From positions 1 to 46,074 of the forward strand of contig JAJRQI010000066.1 in NCBI GenBank assembly GCA_024280335.1: a DNA stretch of 46,074 nt. The letters run 5' to 3'. Origin of the DNA: Deltaproteobacteria bacterium (GTDB taxonomy: Bacteria > Desulfobacterota > Desulfuromonadia > Desulfuromonadales > Geopsychrobacteraceae). The notes under the pieces were generated by a model. It worked only from the letters and a program-made list of their open reading frames with translations. It was not told the origin of the DNA and did not search any database. Positions 7,773 through 15,925 of the stretch are shown piece by piece (position 1 is the first letter of the stretch; each line of letters starts with the position of its first letter). A program made the translations under genes and the position numbers.

Positions 7773-7912
7773 GTAACTATTCAGCACAATCTGAACTCTT
7801 GGCAAAAACGTCCGTCATCCCCGAATGATTCTATCGGGGATCCAGGGTTTTAGGTCTGGATTCCCGATTACACCCTCGGGAATGACGGATTACTTATTGT
7901 GCTGAATTAGTT
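7773..7912. repeat. Terminal-inverted-repeat element, GTAACTATTCAGC family (140 bp)
   Basis: Ends are GTAACTATTCAGCACAAT and ATTGTGCTGAATTAGTT. The interior is highly palindromic (CCGTCATCCCCGA...TCGGGGATCC and GGATTCCCGA...TCGGGAATGACGG). A near-identical interior is found at 24464-24601. Confidence 0.85.
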
Positions 7913-7931
7913 GCCCTTTTGGATTATAAAC

Positions 7932-7964
7932 AAAACCGGCCGGACCAAGGGTCCGGCCGGTTTT
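7932..7964 (-). terminator. Strong terminator after porin copy 2
   Basis: A perfect 15-bp stem, AAAACCGGCCGGACC with its complement, closes on a 3-base loop. T-rich sequence follows in both directions. It ends the porin transcript just before the FG-GAP gene. Confidence 0.92.
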
Positions 7965-7987
7965 ATTCGGTCATGCTTTAAGTCGAT

Positions 7988-9391
7988 CTAGAACTTGTAG
8001 CGCAGCCGTGAGGTGATGCGGTAGATGTTCTCTTCGCCGTCGCCGTCACGATCAACTTCGAAGTAATCCATGGCGTCGCCGGCGACCAGGTAGCCGCCGT
8101 TGAGGGCAAACTCAACATTTTTGTAGAGCTTGTAGCTGATGTATGCGTCAAATTCCAGGCCGAGATCACTGTTGGACTGGGCATTGCTGTTGTCATCGAT
8201 GTACTCAACATCTTCAGCGGTCATCATGTAGAGAGCCGAGACGCCGAACTTGAGTTTTTCGGTCTGCTTGCGATCGTAAGCGATCTTGTTCAGGAACATA
8301 CCTTTGTTCAGAAGATAGGGGCGCTCAGTACCGTAGTTGTCATCGGTGTAGCCGCCCTCCATCAGGACGATGCTGTCGAAACGGTCAACGTCAGTCGACA
8401 TGAAGGCATTGAAGTCCTGATCAGTATCATCGTCGTCACCGGAAGCATACCAGGAAGTGAAGGTTACGCGGCTGGCACCCAAGTTGACGCCGACATCGGC
8501 ATGCAGCAAGAAAGCGGTCAGGTCGAAGTCGCCGGTTGCAGTGCCGTTGATGCCGGTGAAGCCGGTATTATTGAATTCACCGCTCTGGACGATGGCATCC
8601 CATTTGACGAAGACGGTCCCAGAGGTCAGTCCACCGTCGACACCGAAGGAGTAGAGGTTCATATCGACATCGCCAAGTTGCTTGACGGAGTATTTTCCAG
8701 CATCAATAGCTGAAGCGGTGCTGGAAGCATTCTGGTGCTGATAGAGAGCAAACAGAGCAAGCTTGACGCCTTCGGCCGGTTTCAGGTTGAAACGGGCAGA
8801 GAGGGAGTCGCCTGATTCCAATTTGGAGTCAGTCGTGGTCGAGCTGTTGAACAGTTCCTTACCACGGATCCAGGCCAGTTCGTACATGTCGGTGGTGAAC
8901 TTGACACCGGCAGCGGTCTCGCTCCAGAGGAACTTGTTGACCATGTAGGGCTGCAGACCGATAGTTACCTGAGCTTTGCTGTCTGCGCCGGGCAGTTGAA
9001 ACTGGGTGTAGGCCCAGCGGGTCTCGATATTCAGGCCGTCGCCGGAGTAGCTGGAACCGAGGCTCTTGCCGGTGCCGGAGCGACCGAAACGCATGGCGCC
9101 GAGCTCGATGGCATAGACGCCAGTAACCTTGCCGTCGTTGGTGGAAGCTTTGGTCCAGAGGCGATACTTGATGTCACCCCAAGTAGTATTGCTGTCCGTT
9201 TTGGAAATTCTCTTGGTGCTTGCAACACCTTTTTCGAAGCTGCCGAAGGTGCCGTAGAGGCCGGATTTGTTGGTGTACAGGTTGAAGCGATTGTTGAGAT
9301 CACCATGGAACTCAATGGTTGCTGCGATTGCCGGTGCGGCAAAAGCGGTGATCGCCAGCAGGGCGATCAGGACTTTCACGAGTCTGCTCAT
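7988..9391 (-). CDS. Outer-membrane beta-barrel porin (copy 2)
   Basis: 467-aa outer-membrane protein. The start at 9391 has GAGGAGGTAAGACAA upstream. The signal peptide begins MSRLVKVLIALLAITAF and ends A-P-A-I-A-A. The mature chain shows amphipathic strands, Asp/Gly-rich loops (S-G-D-D-D-D-T-D-Q-D) and a C-terminal strand ending I-T-S-R-L-R-Y-K-F with terminal Phe. It differs in detail from copy 1 but is the same class of large barrel. A sigma54-type promoter lies about 205 bases upstream (9595-9611), and the leader contains a nested stem-loop. Regulated expression under nitrogen or carbon/energy control is therefore plausible. Its substrate is unknown. Confidence 0.85.
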   Translation of the reverse strand: MSRLVKVLIALLAITAFAAPAIAATIEFHGDLNNRFNLYTNKSGLYGTFGSFEKGVASTKRISKTDSNTTWGDIKYRLWTKASTNDGKVTGVYAIELGAMRFGRSGTGKSLGSSYSGDGLNIETRWAYTQFQLPGADSKAQVTIGLQPYMVNKFLWSETAAGVKFTTDMYELAWIRGKELFNSSTTTDSKLESGDSLSARFNLKPAEGVKLALFALYQHQNASSTASAIDAGKYSVKQLGDVDMNLYSFGVDGGLTSGTVFVKWDAIVQSGEFNNTGFTGINGTATGDFDLTAFLLHADVGVNLGASRVTFTSWYASGDDDDTDQDFNAFMSTDVDRFDSIVLMEGGYTDDNYGTERPYLLNKGMFLNKIAYDRKQTEKLKFGVSALYMMTAEDVEYIDDNSNAQSNSDLGLEFDAYISYKLYKNVEFALNGGYLVAGDAMDYFEVDRDGDGEENIYRITSRLRYKF

Positions 9392-9487
9392 TTGTCTTAC
9401 CTCCTCAAAAGGTTTGTGGATTGCCGAACAGGATATTCGGCCAACTAGATAGCAGCGGCAAAGTACCGCTACATAAGGCTCAACAGT

Positions 9488-9542
9488 TTCAGGGGGGAGT
9501 TGGTTTTGATGTGGCGATAAATCGCCGGCAGGCCTCCCTGAA
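9488..9542 (-). other. Nested stem-loop in the 372-base non-coding leader of porin copy 2
   Basis: The gap 9392-9763 contains no gene. TTCAGGG pairs with CCCTGAA around a second palindrome, GGCGATAAATCGCC (9513-9526). A GAACAGG/CCGAA hairpin and an AGCGG/CCGCT hairpin lie nearer the start codon. It is a structured leader downstream of the sigma54-type promoter; it does not match the cyclic-di-GMP GEMM core I would expect in this group. Confidence 0.5.
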
Positions 9543-9594
9543 AAATTAAATGTTCAAATAGTAAAACAGGATTTCATAGTCTACATTAGACATG

Positions 9595-9611
9595 AGCAGT
9601 TTTTGTGCCAA
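9595..9611 (-). promoter_or_regulatory. Sigma54 (-24/-12) promoter candidate for porin copy 2
   Basis: On the minus strand it reads TTGGCACAAAAACTGCT, which matches TTGGCAC-N5-TTGCT with a single mismatch and exact GG-to-GC spacing. It is the best sigma54 match I found in the window and is correctly oriented for the gene starting at 9391. Confidence 0.65.
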
Positions 9612-9763
9612 GCTGTGTGTTTTTTATAGCTTGCGATAAGTGGCTGATTATACGCTATTTATTGATGTCTGCTGCAGATCGGTGGTTTCACAGGTGTGCC
9701 GAATGTCGCATTGCTGCAACATTCGGCTGTTGAAAACTTGCCACAGGCAGCGGCTACTGCGGG

Positions 9764-10264
9764 TCAGCCTTCTGCCAGCATTGCGGTCAGCTTCTGTTTC
9801 AGTTCGTCTTCGGAGAGCACACTGCCGTCCCGATAGACCCGGTAGTTCTTGTCGATCAGGATAACTCTGGGGATCAGGTAGACATTTAAGGCCTTGTGGA
9901 TGTCGCCGTTATCCAGAACAACAGCATCCGGAAGCAGGCCCTTCCCTTTGGTGAAGTACTTGCTGACGGTCTTTTTCTTTTCCTGGATAAAAACTTCCAC
10001 AAAGCGAATGCCGTTCTCTTTCAGATAACCGCCGAGGTTGCTGATCTCCTGATACTGAGTACGGCATGCATCGCACCAGGTGGTGCCGATCTTCAGCAGT
10101 ATCGGCCCATCTTTAAAGCTGCTGAGGTCAAAAGGCTCGCCCTCAAGGGTAGTCCCCCTTACTTCCGGTAGAGATTCTCCCTTGTCTAAGGCGAAGCCTG
10201 AATGCGGGCTGAACAGGGTTAACGCAAGAAACAAGGTCAGGGTTGATAGTATCTTCATGGACAT
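9764..10264 (-). CDS. Secreted thioredoxin-like (TlpA/ResA-type) protein
   Basis: 166-aa protein with a thioredoxin fold, predicted to be periplasmic. The start at 10264 follows AAGGGG at good spacing and opens a signal peptide (MSMKILSTLTLFLALTLF, cleaved near S-G-F-A); ATG 10258 is an alternative. The AhpC/TSA-like core has L-P-E-V-R-G-T-T-L-E-G, then T-T-W-C-D-A-C-R at about residues 60-67, giving a C-x2-C active site, and the conserved cis-Pro region Y-L-I-P-R-V-I-L-I-D. TlpA/ResA proteins reduce disulfides in apocytochromes or other envelope proteins. No cytochrome gene is nearby, so the target is unknown. It is encoded upstream of, and convergent in strand with, the porin region. Confidence 0.82.
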   Translation of the reverse strand: MSMKILSTLTLFLALTLFSPHSGFALDKGESLPEVRGTTLEGEPFDLSSFKDGPILLKIGTTWCDACRTQYQEISNLGGYLKENGIRFVEVFIQEKKKTVSKYFTKGKGLLPDAVVLDNGDIHKALNVYLIPRVILIDKNYRVYRDGSVLSEDELKQKLTAMLAEG

Positions 10265-10389
10265 TCGCGACCCCTTTTGGCATGAACGCATTAATTTGCT
10301 GGCTGACATCGGTCAGTTTATAATCAGTCCCTCCGGCCTCTAAAGTCAATCGCAAAAGAGAACAGTGTATTATAATCCTCAACAAACAT

Positions 10390-10794
10390 TCAATGCCGAG
10401 ACTGGCAGATTTCTGTAAGTACGCCGCCGGTTGCCTTCGGGTGCAAGAAGGCGATCAAGCTGCCATGCGCCCCACCGCGTGGTTGTTCATCGATCAAGCG
10501 TACCCCCTTCTCTTTCAGTTCGGCAAGAGCCACTTCAATATCCGCCACTTCGTATGCCAGATGATGAATTCCTTCCCCGCTTCTTTCCAGGAATTTTGCC
10601 ACCGGCGAATCAGGGGAGGTCGGTTCGAGCAGTTCAATCCGGCTTTCGCCGACTTTTAAAAAAGCGACCCGCACGCTCTGCTCAGCGACGTCCTCACTCC
10701 CTTCGAATTCCATCCCCAGCTGATCGCGATAAAAAGGGATCGAGTTTTCCAGATTTTTTACGGCGATGCCGATATGGTTGATTTTGTCGGTCAT
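10390..10794 (-). CDS. mce: Methylmalonyl-CoA epimerase
   Basis: 134-aa glyoxalase/VOC-fold enzyme that interconverts (R)- and (S)-methylmalonyl-CoA in the succinate-propionate route. Two VOC modules are visible. The metal ligands are His in N-H-I-G-I-A-V near residue 7, Glu in R-I-E-L-L-E-P, His in G-I-H-H-L-A-Y-E-V and Glu in V-L-T-E-I-C-Q near the C terminus. Length is normal for the family. GGGAG precedes the ATG at 10794. It is the last gene of a minus-strand run mcm-meaB-mce, separated from meaB by a palindromic repeat at 10831-10953. Cytoplasmic. Assignment is firm because the substrate-specific neighbours are present. Confidence 0.94.
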   Translation of the reverse strand: MTDKINHIGIAVKNLENSIPFYRDQLGMEFEGSEDVAEQSVRVAFLKVGESRIELLEPTSPDSPVAKFLERSGEGIHHLAYEVADIEVALAELKEKGVRLIDEQPRGGAHGSLIAFLHPKATGGVLTEICQSRH

Positions 10795-10830
10795 GGTTGT
10801 TGCTCCCTTTGATGATGTTTAATTCCCCTC

Positions 10831-10953
10831 AATCCCGAATCCCCCTCAATCCCCCTTTGTTAAAGGGGGAGGCTAAAGCCCTCCACCACCCAACAAACAC
10901 TCACCAATACGTCCCCCCCTTTAACAAAGGGGGGCTAGGGGGGATTCAGGATT
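10831..10953. repeat. C-run/G-run palindromic element between meaB and mce
   Basis: Outer arms AATCCCGAATCCCCC and GGGGGGATTCAGGATT enclose two CCCCCTTTNTTAAAGGGGG-type hairpins. It belongs to the same family as 1486-1913 and 11945-12072. Its edge touches the TGA stop of meaB at 10953-10955. Confidence 0.82.
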
Positions 10954-11930
10954 CAATGCCTTTTAAACGCCTCAAGCAACCGTCGAGCCGCAGCACTCGG
11001 GGACGTAACCCCTTCGCTGACCCCCAGTTGCACCTGCTCAAGCATAGCGGCGACATTCTTGTTGCGGATAAAGAGGTCTTTCAGATCCTCCTGCACCAGG
11101 GCCCACATCCAGTCGCTGGCTTGCAGGCGCCGCTTGCGCTCGAACTCATCATGCTTCTTCATCGTTGTCGAGAAAGCACAGATCATCTGCCAGACTTCAC
11201 CAATCCCTTCGTTGTGCAGGGCACTGCAGAGCAGCGTCGGCACCTGCCAGTGACTGCTTTTCGGCTTGACCATATGCAGGGCGCTAAGATATTGCCCCCG
11301 GGCCAGTTCGGCTTTGGGGCGATTATCCCCTTCGGCCTTGTTGATGAGAATGGCGTCGGCAATCTCCATCACACCTTTTTTAATCCCTTGCAGTTCGTCA
11401 CCGGCGTTGGGCAATTGCAGCAGCAGGAAGAAATCGACCATGGAGGCGACGGTGATCTCCGACTGACCGACACCGACCGTTTCAACGATGATCACATCGT
11501 AGCCGGCTGCTTCGCAGAGCAGCATGGTTTCACGGGTTTTACGGGCGACGCCGCCGAGGGTGTCACCGGTCGGCGAGGGACGGATGAAGGCATTCTGCTC
11601 GCGGGAGAGTTCTTCCATGCGGGTTTTGTCGCCGAGGATCGAGCCACCGGAGAGTTGTGAGGAGGGGTCAACGGCAAGGATGGCGACCTTGTGCCCATGA
11701 TCGATCAGGTGCATGCCGAACGCTTCGATGAAGGTACTTTTGCCGACGCCGGGAACGCCGGAGATGCCGACCCGGATCGAGTTGCCGCTGTCGGGCAGCA
11801 GGTTGTCGAGCAGAGCGGCCGCATCGGTCGAGTGATCAGGGTTGCGGCTTTCGATTAAGGTTATCGCTTTGGCGAGAGAGCGGATGTTGCCGGAGCGGAC
11901 ACCGTCGGCGATTTGTGTGATTTTCGTCAA
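10953..11930 (-). CDS. meaB: MeaB-type G3E GTPase, chaperone of methylmalonyl-CoA mutase
   Basis: About 325 aa if translation starts at TTG 11930, with AAGG eight bases upstream. The frame is open back to 12161, but that extension merely translates a palindromic repeat and overlaps mcm. MeaB gates delivery of adenosylcobalamin to the mutase and protects it from inactivation. Visible motifs are Walker A G-V-P-G-V-G-K-S-T near residue 60, the switch region V-D-P-S-S-Q-L-S-G-G-S-I-L-G-D-K-T-R-M, E-T-V-G-V-G-Q-S-E and the base-recognition N-K-A-E. It lies between mcm and mce on the same strand. ArgK/YgfD is an older name for the family. The exact start is uncertain; a CTG at 11936 is also possible. 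Confidence 0.9.
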   Translation of the reverse strand: MTKITQIADGVRSGNIRSLAKAITLIESRNPDHSTDAAALLDNLLPDSGNSIRVGISGVPGVGKSTFIEAFGMHLIDHGHKVAILAVDPSSQLSGGSILGDKTRMEELSREQNAFIRPSPTGDTLGGVARKTRETMLLCEAAGYDVIIVETVGVGQSEITVASMVDFFLLLQLPNAGDELQGIKKGVMEIADAILINKAEGDNRPKAELARGQYLSALHMVKPKSSHWQVPTLLCSALHNEGIGEVWQMICAFSTTMKKHDEFERKRRLQASDWMWALVQEDLKDLFIRNKNVAAMLEQVQLGVSEGVTSPSAAARRLLEAFKRH

Positions 11931-11944
11931 ATTCAGAACCTTGA

Positions 11945-12072
11945 TTTTAACGGAGAGGCGGAGAGGATCAAATCCCCCCTGGCCCCCCTTTTCTAAAGGG
12001 GGGATTCTTGCCTCCCCCTTTGGTAAAGGGGGATTGAGGGGGATTTGATCTCTCTGCGTCTCTCCGTTAAAA
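11945..12072. repeat. Large palindromic element between mcm and meaB
   Basis: Arms TTTTAACGGAGAGGCGGAG and CTCTGCGTCTCTCCGTTAAAA enclose GATCAAATCCCCC/GGGGGATTTGATC and two inner CCCCCTTT...AAAGGGGG hairpins. It almost fills the 151-base gap and ends 15 bases from the proposed meaB start, so it may shape meaB expression. Confidence 0.85.
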
Positions 12073-12081
12073 AAATCTTTT

Positions 12082-14220
12082 TCATTTTCCCTCAATCGCA
12101 TCCAGCGTCTGGTTGGCCGAAACGATGATCGGTGTGCCGGGTCCGAAAATCCGGGCGGCACCGGCAGCGGTCAGTACAGCATAATCCTGGCGTGGGATCA
12201 CGCCGCCACAGACCACGACGATCTCCTCTGCATTGAGTTTTTTCAGCGCGGCGACCAGTTGCGGCACCAGGGTTTTGTGTCCCGCCGCCAGGCTGGAAAC
12301 CCCGACCACGTGGACATCGTTCTCGACGGCCATCTTGGCCGCCTCTTCCGGGGTCTGGAACAGCGGCCCGACATCGACATCGAAACCGACATCGGCATAG
12401 GCGGTGGCGACCACTTTAGCGCCGCGATCATGGCCATCCTGCCCCATCTTGGCGACCAGAATCCGCGGGCGGCGACCTTCTTTGCTGGAGAACTCATCGA
12501 CGCGGATTTTCAGCGCGGCAAAGTCTTTATCTTCTTTCACAACCGATCCGTAAGCTCCAGAGACCAATTTGATTTCAGCCTTGTGGCGACCGAAGGCTTT
12601 TTCCATGGCATCGGAAATCTCGCCGACCGAGGCGCGCAGGCGGGCTGCCTTGACACTCAGGTCGAGCAGGTTTCCGCCACCACTTTCGCAGGCCGCGGTG
12701 ATGGCGTCAAGTGCCTGCCGGCAGGCCGCCGAATCGCGCTCGGTGCGCATCTTGTCGAGGCGGGCGATCTGCGACACGCGGACTGCGGCGTTATCGACAT
12801 CGAGAACTTCGATCGCGTCCTCTTCGACCAGTTGGTATTTATTGACGCCGACGATAACATCGCGGCCGGAATCGATGGCAGCCTGTTTCTTGGCGGCTGA
12901 TTCTTCGATGCGCAGCTTCGGCATCCCCGATTCGATTGCCTTGGTCATGCCGCCCAGCGCTTCGATTTCAGCGAGAATCTTTTGCGCTTCTTCGATCAGC
13001 GAGTTGGTCAGGGATTCAACATAGTAAGAACCGCCGAGCGGATCGACGACGTTGCAGATGCCGCTCTCCTCTTGGATGACCAGCTGGGTATTGCGGGCAA
13101 TCCGGGCGCTGTGATCGGTCGGCAGCGCGATCGCTTCATCGAGCGCGTTGGTGTGCAGCGACTGAGTCCCGCCGAGCACCGCCGCCATCGCTTCGATGGT
13201 GGTGCGGATGACATTATTGTAGGGGTCCTGCTCGGTCAGTGACCAGCCGCTGGTCTGGCAGTGGGTCCGCAGCATCGATGACTTGGGATTCTTCGGCGCG
13301 AACTCGCTCATCATCTTGGTCCACAGAAAACGGGCCGCGCGCAGCTTGGAAGCCTCCATGAAGAAGTTCATGCCGATGGCGAAAAAGAAGGAAAGACGCG
13401 GTGCAAAGCTATCGACATCCAGCCCTTTATCAATGGCGGCACGCACATATTCGATGCCGTCGGCCAAGGTGAAGGCCAGCTCCAGGGCGTTGTTGGCACC
13501 CGCTTCCTGAATATGATAGCCGGAGATCGAGATCGAGTTGAACTTCGGCATCTTCTGGCTGGTGTACTCGATGATATCGCCGATAATCCGCATCGACGGC
13601 GCGGGTGGATAGATGTAGGTGTTGCGGACCATAAACTCTTTGAGGATGTCGTTCTGGATGGTCCCGGCCAGCTTCTCCTGGCTGACCCCCTGCTCCTCGG
13701 CGGCGACGATGTAGCTGGCCATGATCGGCAGCACGGCACCGTTCATGGTCATCGACACCGAAACTTTGTCGAGGGGGATATCGCCGAAAAGGATTTTCAT
13801 GTCTTCGACTGAGTCGATGGCGACCCCGGCCTTGCCGACATCACCGACCACGCGGGGATGGTCGGAATCGTAGCCACGGTGGGTCGCCAGGTCGAAAGCG
13901 ACCGACAGCCCCTGCTGGCCGGCGGCCAGGTTGCGCTTGTAGAAGGCGTTCGACTCCTCGGCGGTAGAAAAACCGGCGTACTGCCGCACCGTCCAGGGTC
14001 GTCCGGCGTACATGGTCGCCATCGGTCCGCGAACAAAGGGCGGCAGACCGGGCAAAGTGTCGACCGTTTCCAAACCGGCGGTGTCAGCTGCTGTGTAGAG
14101 CGGCTTGACGCTGATCCCTTCGGCAGTCTCCCACTTGAAATTGCTGAGATCGTCGGTCTTTTTCTCTTTTTTCGCCTGCGCTTCCCAATCGGCGAGGGTT
14201 TTCTTTTCGAAGCTGCTCAT
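12082..14220 (-). CDS. mcm: Adenosylcobalamin-dependent methylmalonyl-CoA mutase
   Basis: 712-aa enzyme that interconverts (R)-methylmalonyl-CoA and succinyl-CoA by radical rearrangement. The N-terminal TIM-barrel domain carries [15 protein letters not shown] near residue 70 and [12 protein letters not shown] near residue 111, typical of the catalytic subunit. The C-terminal B12 domain (from about residue 580) has [13 protein letters not shown], supplying the D-x-H-x2-G cobalt ligand. Length equals the catalytic alpha subunit, and no beta subunit is adjacent, so a homodimer is expected. AAAGGG precedes the ATG at 14220. It is followed by meaB and mce and preceded by an XRE-cupin regulator 37 bases upstream, which suggests one operon for propionate or succinate-propionate metabolism. 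Confidence 0.97.
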   Translation of the reverse strand: MSSFEKKTLADWEAQAKKEKKTDDLSNFKWETAEGISVKPLYTAADTAGLETVDTLPGLPPFVRGPMATMYAGRPWTVRQYAGFSTAEESNAFYKRNLAAGQQGLSVAFDLATHRGYDSDHPRVVGDVGKAGVAIDSVEDMKILFGDIPLDKVSVSMTMNGAVLPIMASYIVAAEEQGVSQEKLAGTIQNDILKEFMVRNTYIYPPAPSMRIIGDIIEYTSQKMPKFNSISISGYHIQEAGANNALELAFTLADGIEYVRAAIDKGLDVDSFAPRLSFFFAIGMNFFMEASKLRAARFLWTKMMSEFAPKNPKSSMLRTHCQTSGWSLTEQDPYNNVIRTTIEAMAAVLGGTQSLHTNALDEAIALPTDHSARIARNTQLVIQEESGICNVVDPLGGSYYVESLTNSLIEEAQKILAEIEALGGMTKAIESGMPKLRIEESAAKKQAAIDSGRDVIVGVNKYQLVEEDAIEVLDVDNAAVRVSQIARLDKMRTERDSAACRQALDAITAACESGGGNLLDLSVKAARLRASVGEISDAMEKAFGRHKAEIKLVSGAYGSVVKEDKDFAALKIRVDEFSSKEGRRPRILVAKMGQDGHDRGAKVVATAYADVGFDVDVGPLFQTPEEAAKMAVENDVHVVGVSSLAAGHKTLVPQLVAALKKLNAEEIVVVCGGVIPRQDYAVLTAAGAARIFGPGTPIIVSANQTLDAIEGK

Positions 14221-14257
14221 CAGCTATCCCTTTCTTACTGTTCGCAGTATTTATTAG

Positions 14258-14818
14258 TCAGCGAGTCACCACCGCCAAGACTTGAACCGTTTCGCCATCC
14301 CTGGAGAGCAGGCGATGCTTGACGGTTGAATCGAAATAGGCAGCATCCCCCTGTTCAAGGACAAAGCGTTCATCGTCAAGGATGATTTCCGCGCTGCCGC
14401 TGAGGATCAGCAGAAACTCTTCCCCTTCGTGACTGTAGAGGGTTTCTTCCGCTGCCCGCTCGGTGACGGTCAACAGAAAGGGCTCCATTTTTTTATTCTT
14501 TTTCCGGTAGGAAAGGGTTTCGTAGGTGTAACCGTGGCCGGTGCCGTCCTTGGAGATGACCCGACTGACCACCCGACGCTCATCGTGACGGACGATTTCA
14601 TAGCGGGTGGCACCCTCCCCTTCCTCGAAGAAGAAGCTCATCTTGACATCGAAGAAACGCGCGATCTTTGACAGGGTGGCAATCGGCGGAGAAACATTGT
14701 TGTTCTCGATCTGCGAGATCAGTGCCGGCGAGAACCCGGTCTCCGTTGCCACATCCTGCAGGGTTAACTTTCTTTCTTTCCGCAGGGCTTTTATTTTTAT
14801 ACCGATGTTGAATTCCAT
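14258..14818 (-). CDS. XRE-family regulator with C-terminal cupin domain
   Basis: 186-aa transcriptional regulator. Residues about 8-62 are an HTH_3/XRE domain (I-K-A-L-R-K-E-R-K-L-T-L-Q-D-V, then S-P-A-L-I-S-Q-I-E-N). Residues about 110-180 are a cupin_2 barrel (L-Y-S-H-E-G-E-E-F-L-L-I-L-S-G, then L-E-Q-G-D-A-A-Y-F-D). Proteins of this architecture usually sense small metabolites through the cupin and repress or activate adjacent catabolic genes. It is the first gene of the mcm-meaB-mce run, so control of methylmalonyl-CoA metabolism is likely but inferred. A promoter with an overlapping TGACAT/ATGTCA inverted repeat lies upstream at 14867-14895, suggesting autoregulation. The ribosome site is weak (GAGCAG). 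Confidence 0.88.
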   Translation of the reverse strand: MEFNIGIKIKALRKERKLTLQDVATETGFSPALISQIENNNVSPPIATLSKIARFFDVKMSFFFEEGEGATRYEIVRHDERRVVSRVISKDGTGHGYTYETLSYRKKNKKMEPFLLTVTERAAEETLYSHEGEEFLLILSGSAEIILDDERFVLEQGDAAYFDSTVKHRLLSRDGETVQVLAVVTR

Positions 14819-14866
14819 GACTGCTCACAAGATTCCAAGAAATAGAAAAGGGTTTTATATCCGCTT

Positions 14867-14895
14867 CATATAGCTGACATGGTAGAAAATGTCAA
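14867..14895 (-). promoter_or_regulatory. Sigma70 promoter with overlapping inverted-repeat operator
   Basis: Reading on the minus strand, TTGACA (14890-14895), a 17-base spacer and TATATG (14867-14872). TGACAT (14875-14880) and ATGTCA (14889-14894) form a 20-bp palindrome across the spacer and -35, a good repressor position for the XRE-cupin protein encoded just downstream. Confidence 0.72.
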
Positions 14896-15041
14896 CCTTA
14901 AGATTTATTGCCGGTAAAAATATTCACTGCCGCTAAACACGCTTCATTGTCGATAAAAGTCTCTTGATTTCAGTCGCTTGACCTTCTTTGCAACAGCCAA
15001 AGCGGAGACAAATAGAGCCGTGGAGGATGGCATCAGCTATT

Positions 15042-15075
15042 TAGGCTGACTTAATACTGTCAGGCCGTCAGCCTA
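15042..15075. other. 9-bp inverted repeat in the 348-base non-coding gap 14819-15166
   Basis: TAGGCTGAC and GTCAGCCTA are separated by 16 bases, upstream of the lipoprotein at 15167. No T-run follows, so an operator or RNA hairpin is likelier than a terminator. Apart from the mcm-operon promoter at 14867-14895, I see nothing else in the gap. Confidence 0.4.
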
Positions 15076-15166
15076 CCAGTATAGCCTATATTATTTCTTT
15101 GGATCATCCGCAAGCCATGGCATACTTCCGCCGGTCGGGGGGAATTTACGGAAGAGGTTATTCAAG

Positions 15167-15694
15167 ATGGTTCGTTTGCTTATCGCTATGTTCATCCTCT
15201 CGCTGTCGGCCTGTTCGAATCCGTCGCCGCAGCTCTCGCGCAGCCAGGCGTTTGAACCGCGCCTGCAGTCGCAATTGCTCTATATAGTCCCGTTTGACAC
15301 GGTCATGGTCCCGAACGAAATTTCGGCACTGCTGTTCAATCGTTTTGTCGATCGACTCAACCAGGCCGGGGCCGGTAACGGCTACGAATTTGTTATTCTC
15401 AAGCAGGGCCTGAAGCAAATTGACCAGAACTGGCTGGCCGAGCGGGACTATCTGCTCGGCGAGCTGTTTGCCTATGTCGAAGAGATCGGCAGCAGCGTGA
15501 CCGACATCAAGCTGCGCAGCCGGATTCGTCTTTATCAACCGGGGCAGCAGACCGCAACGCTGGAGTTGACCCTGCCCGCAGAATCTTTCTATGAAAACGA
15601 TTATTCAACCCTGCCGAAGGAACGCCGCAAGCTGGCGGAAAAGATTTCGGCCGAGTTGGCCGACCAGCTTCTCCTGGCCCTCTTCGGTGACTGA
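15167..15694 (+). CDS. Predicted lipoprotein of unknown function
   Basis: 175-aa protein with a short signal peptide (MVRLLIAMFILS) and lipobox L-S-A-C, so lipidation at Cys16 is expected. The rest is a soluble mixed alpha/beta chain with no motif I recognise. It includes L-L-Y-I-V-P-F-D-T-V-M-V-P-N-E-I near residue 37, a segment R-I-R-L-Y-Q-P-G-Q-Q-T-A-T-L near residue 123 and an amphipathic C-terminal helix. The pattern of a strand, a long helix and later strands recalls small envelope lipoproteins such as the CsgG/LpoB-type families, but this is only suggestive. The gene precedes groESL by about 230 bases and has its own direction of transcription; it is unlikely to be functionally linked to the chaperonins. 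Confidence 0.75.
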   Translation: MVRLLIAMFILSLSACSNPSPQLSRSQAFEPRLQSQLLYIVPFDTVMVPNEISALLFNRFVDRLNQAGAGNGYEFVILKQGLKQIDQNWLAERDYLLGELFAYVEEIGSSVTDIKLRSRIRLYQPGQQTATLELTLPAESFYENDYSTLPKERRKLAEKISAELADQLLLALFGD

Positions 15695-15737
15695 CAGGAT
15701 GCGGGTTTCATCTGCTTTTCCTCCCCGAAAAAATCGC

Positions 15738-15765
15738 TTGACAATCGCCTGCGGCAGATTATTAT
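15738..15765 (+). promoter_or_regulatory. Sigma70 promoter of groESL
   Basis: TTGACA at 15738-15743 and TATTAT at 15760-15765 are separated by 16 bases. The CIRCE element begins 12 bases downstream, the usual position for HrcA repression. Confidence 0.8.
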
Positions 15766-15776
15766 TGTCTTCGCTG

Positions 15777-15803
15777 TTAGCACTCGATTCGAAAGAGTGC
15801 TAA
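15777..15803 (+). promoter_or_regulatory. CIRCE operator (HrcA binding site)
   Basis: TTAGCACTC, nine bases, GAGTGCTAA: a perfect match to the CIRCE inverted repeat, which HrcA binds to repress chaperonin genes at normal temperature. The hrcA gene itself is not in the window. Confidence 0.97.
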
Positions 15804-15925
15804 CAGGTCGTCACGAGAGCCGGCGGCGCTGTTATCTTGCGCAGAGCTGCCCTCTTCCCCGGTTTTTACCACTATCGTAACGGCTCCGTCAGGGGCCACA
15901 CATTTGAATCGAAAGGAGCATCATC

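Noticed and set aside
9392-9590. Cyclic-di-GMP (GEMM) riboswitch in the porin leader
   Set aside because: The expected GCAAACC and ACGCAAAGCC core motifs are absent.
11931-12161. 77-residue N-terminal extension of MeaB
   Set aside because: It translates a palindromic repeat (P-L-N-P-P-L-P-K-G-E), overlaps the end of mcm and has no counterpart in the MeaB family.
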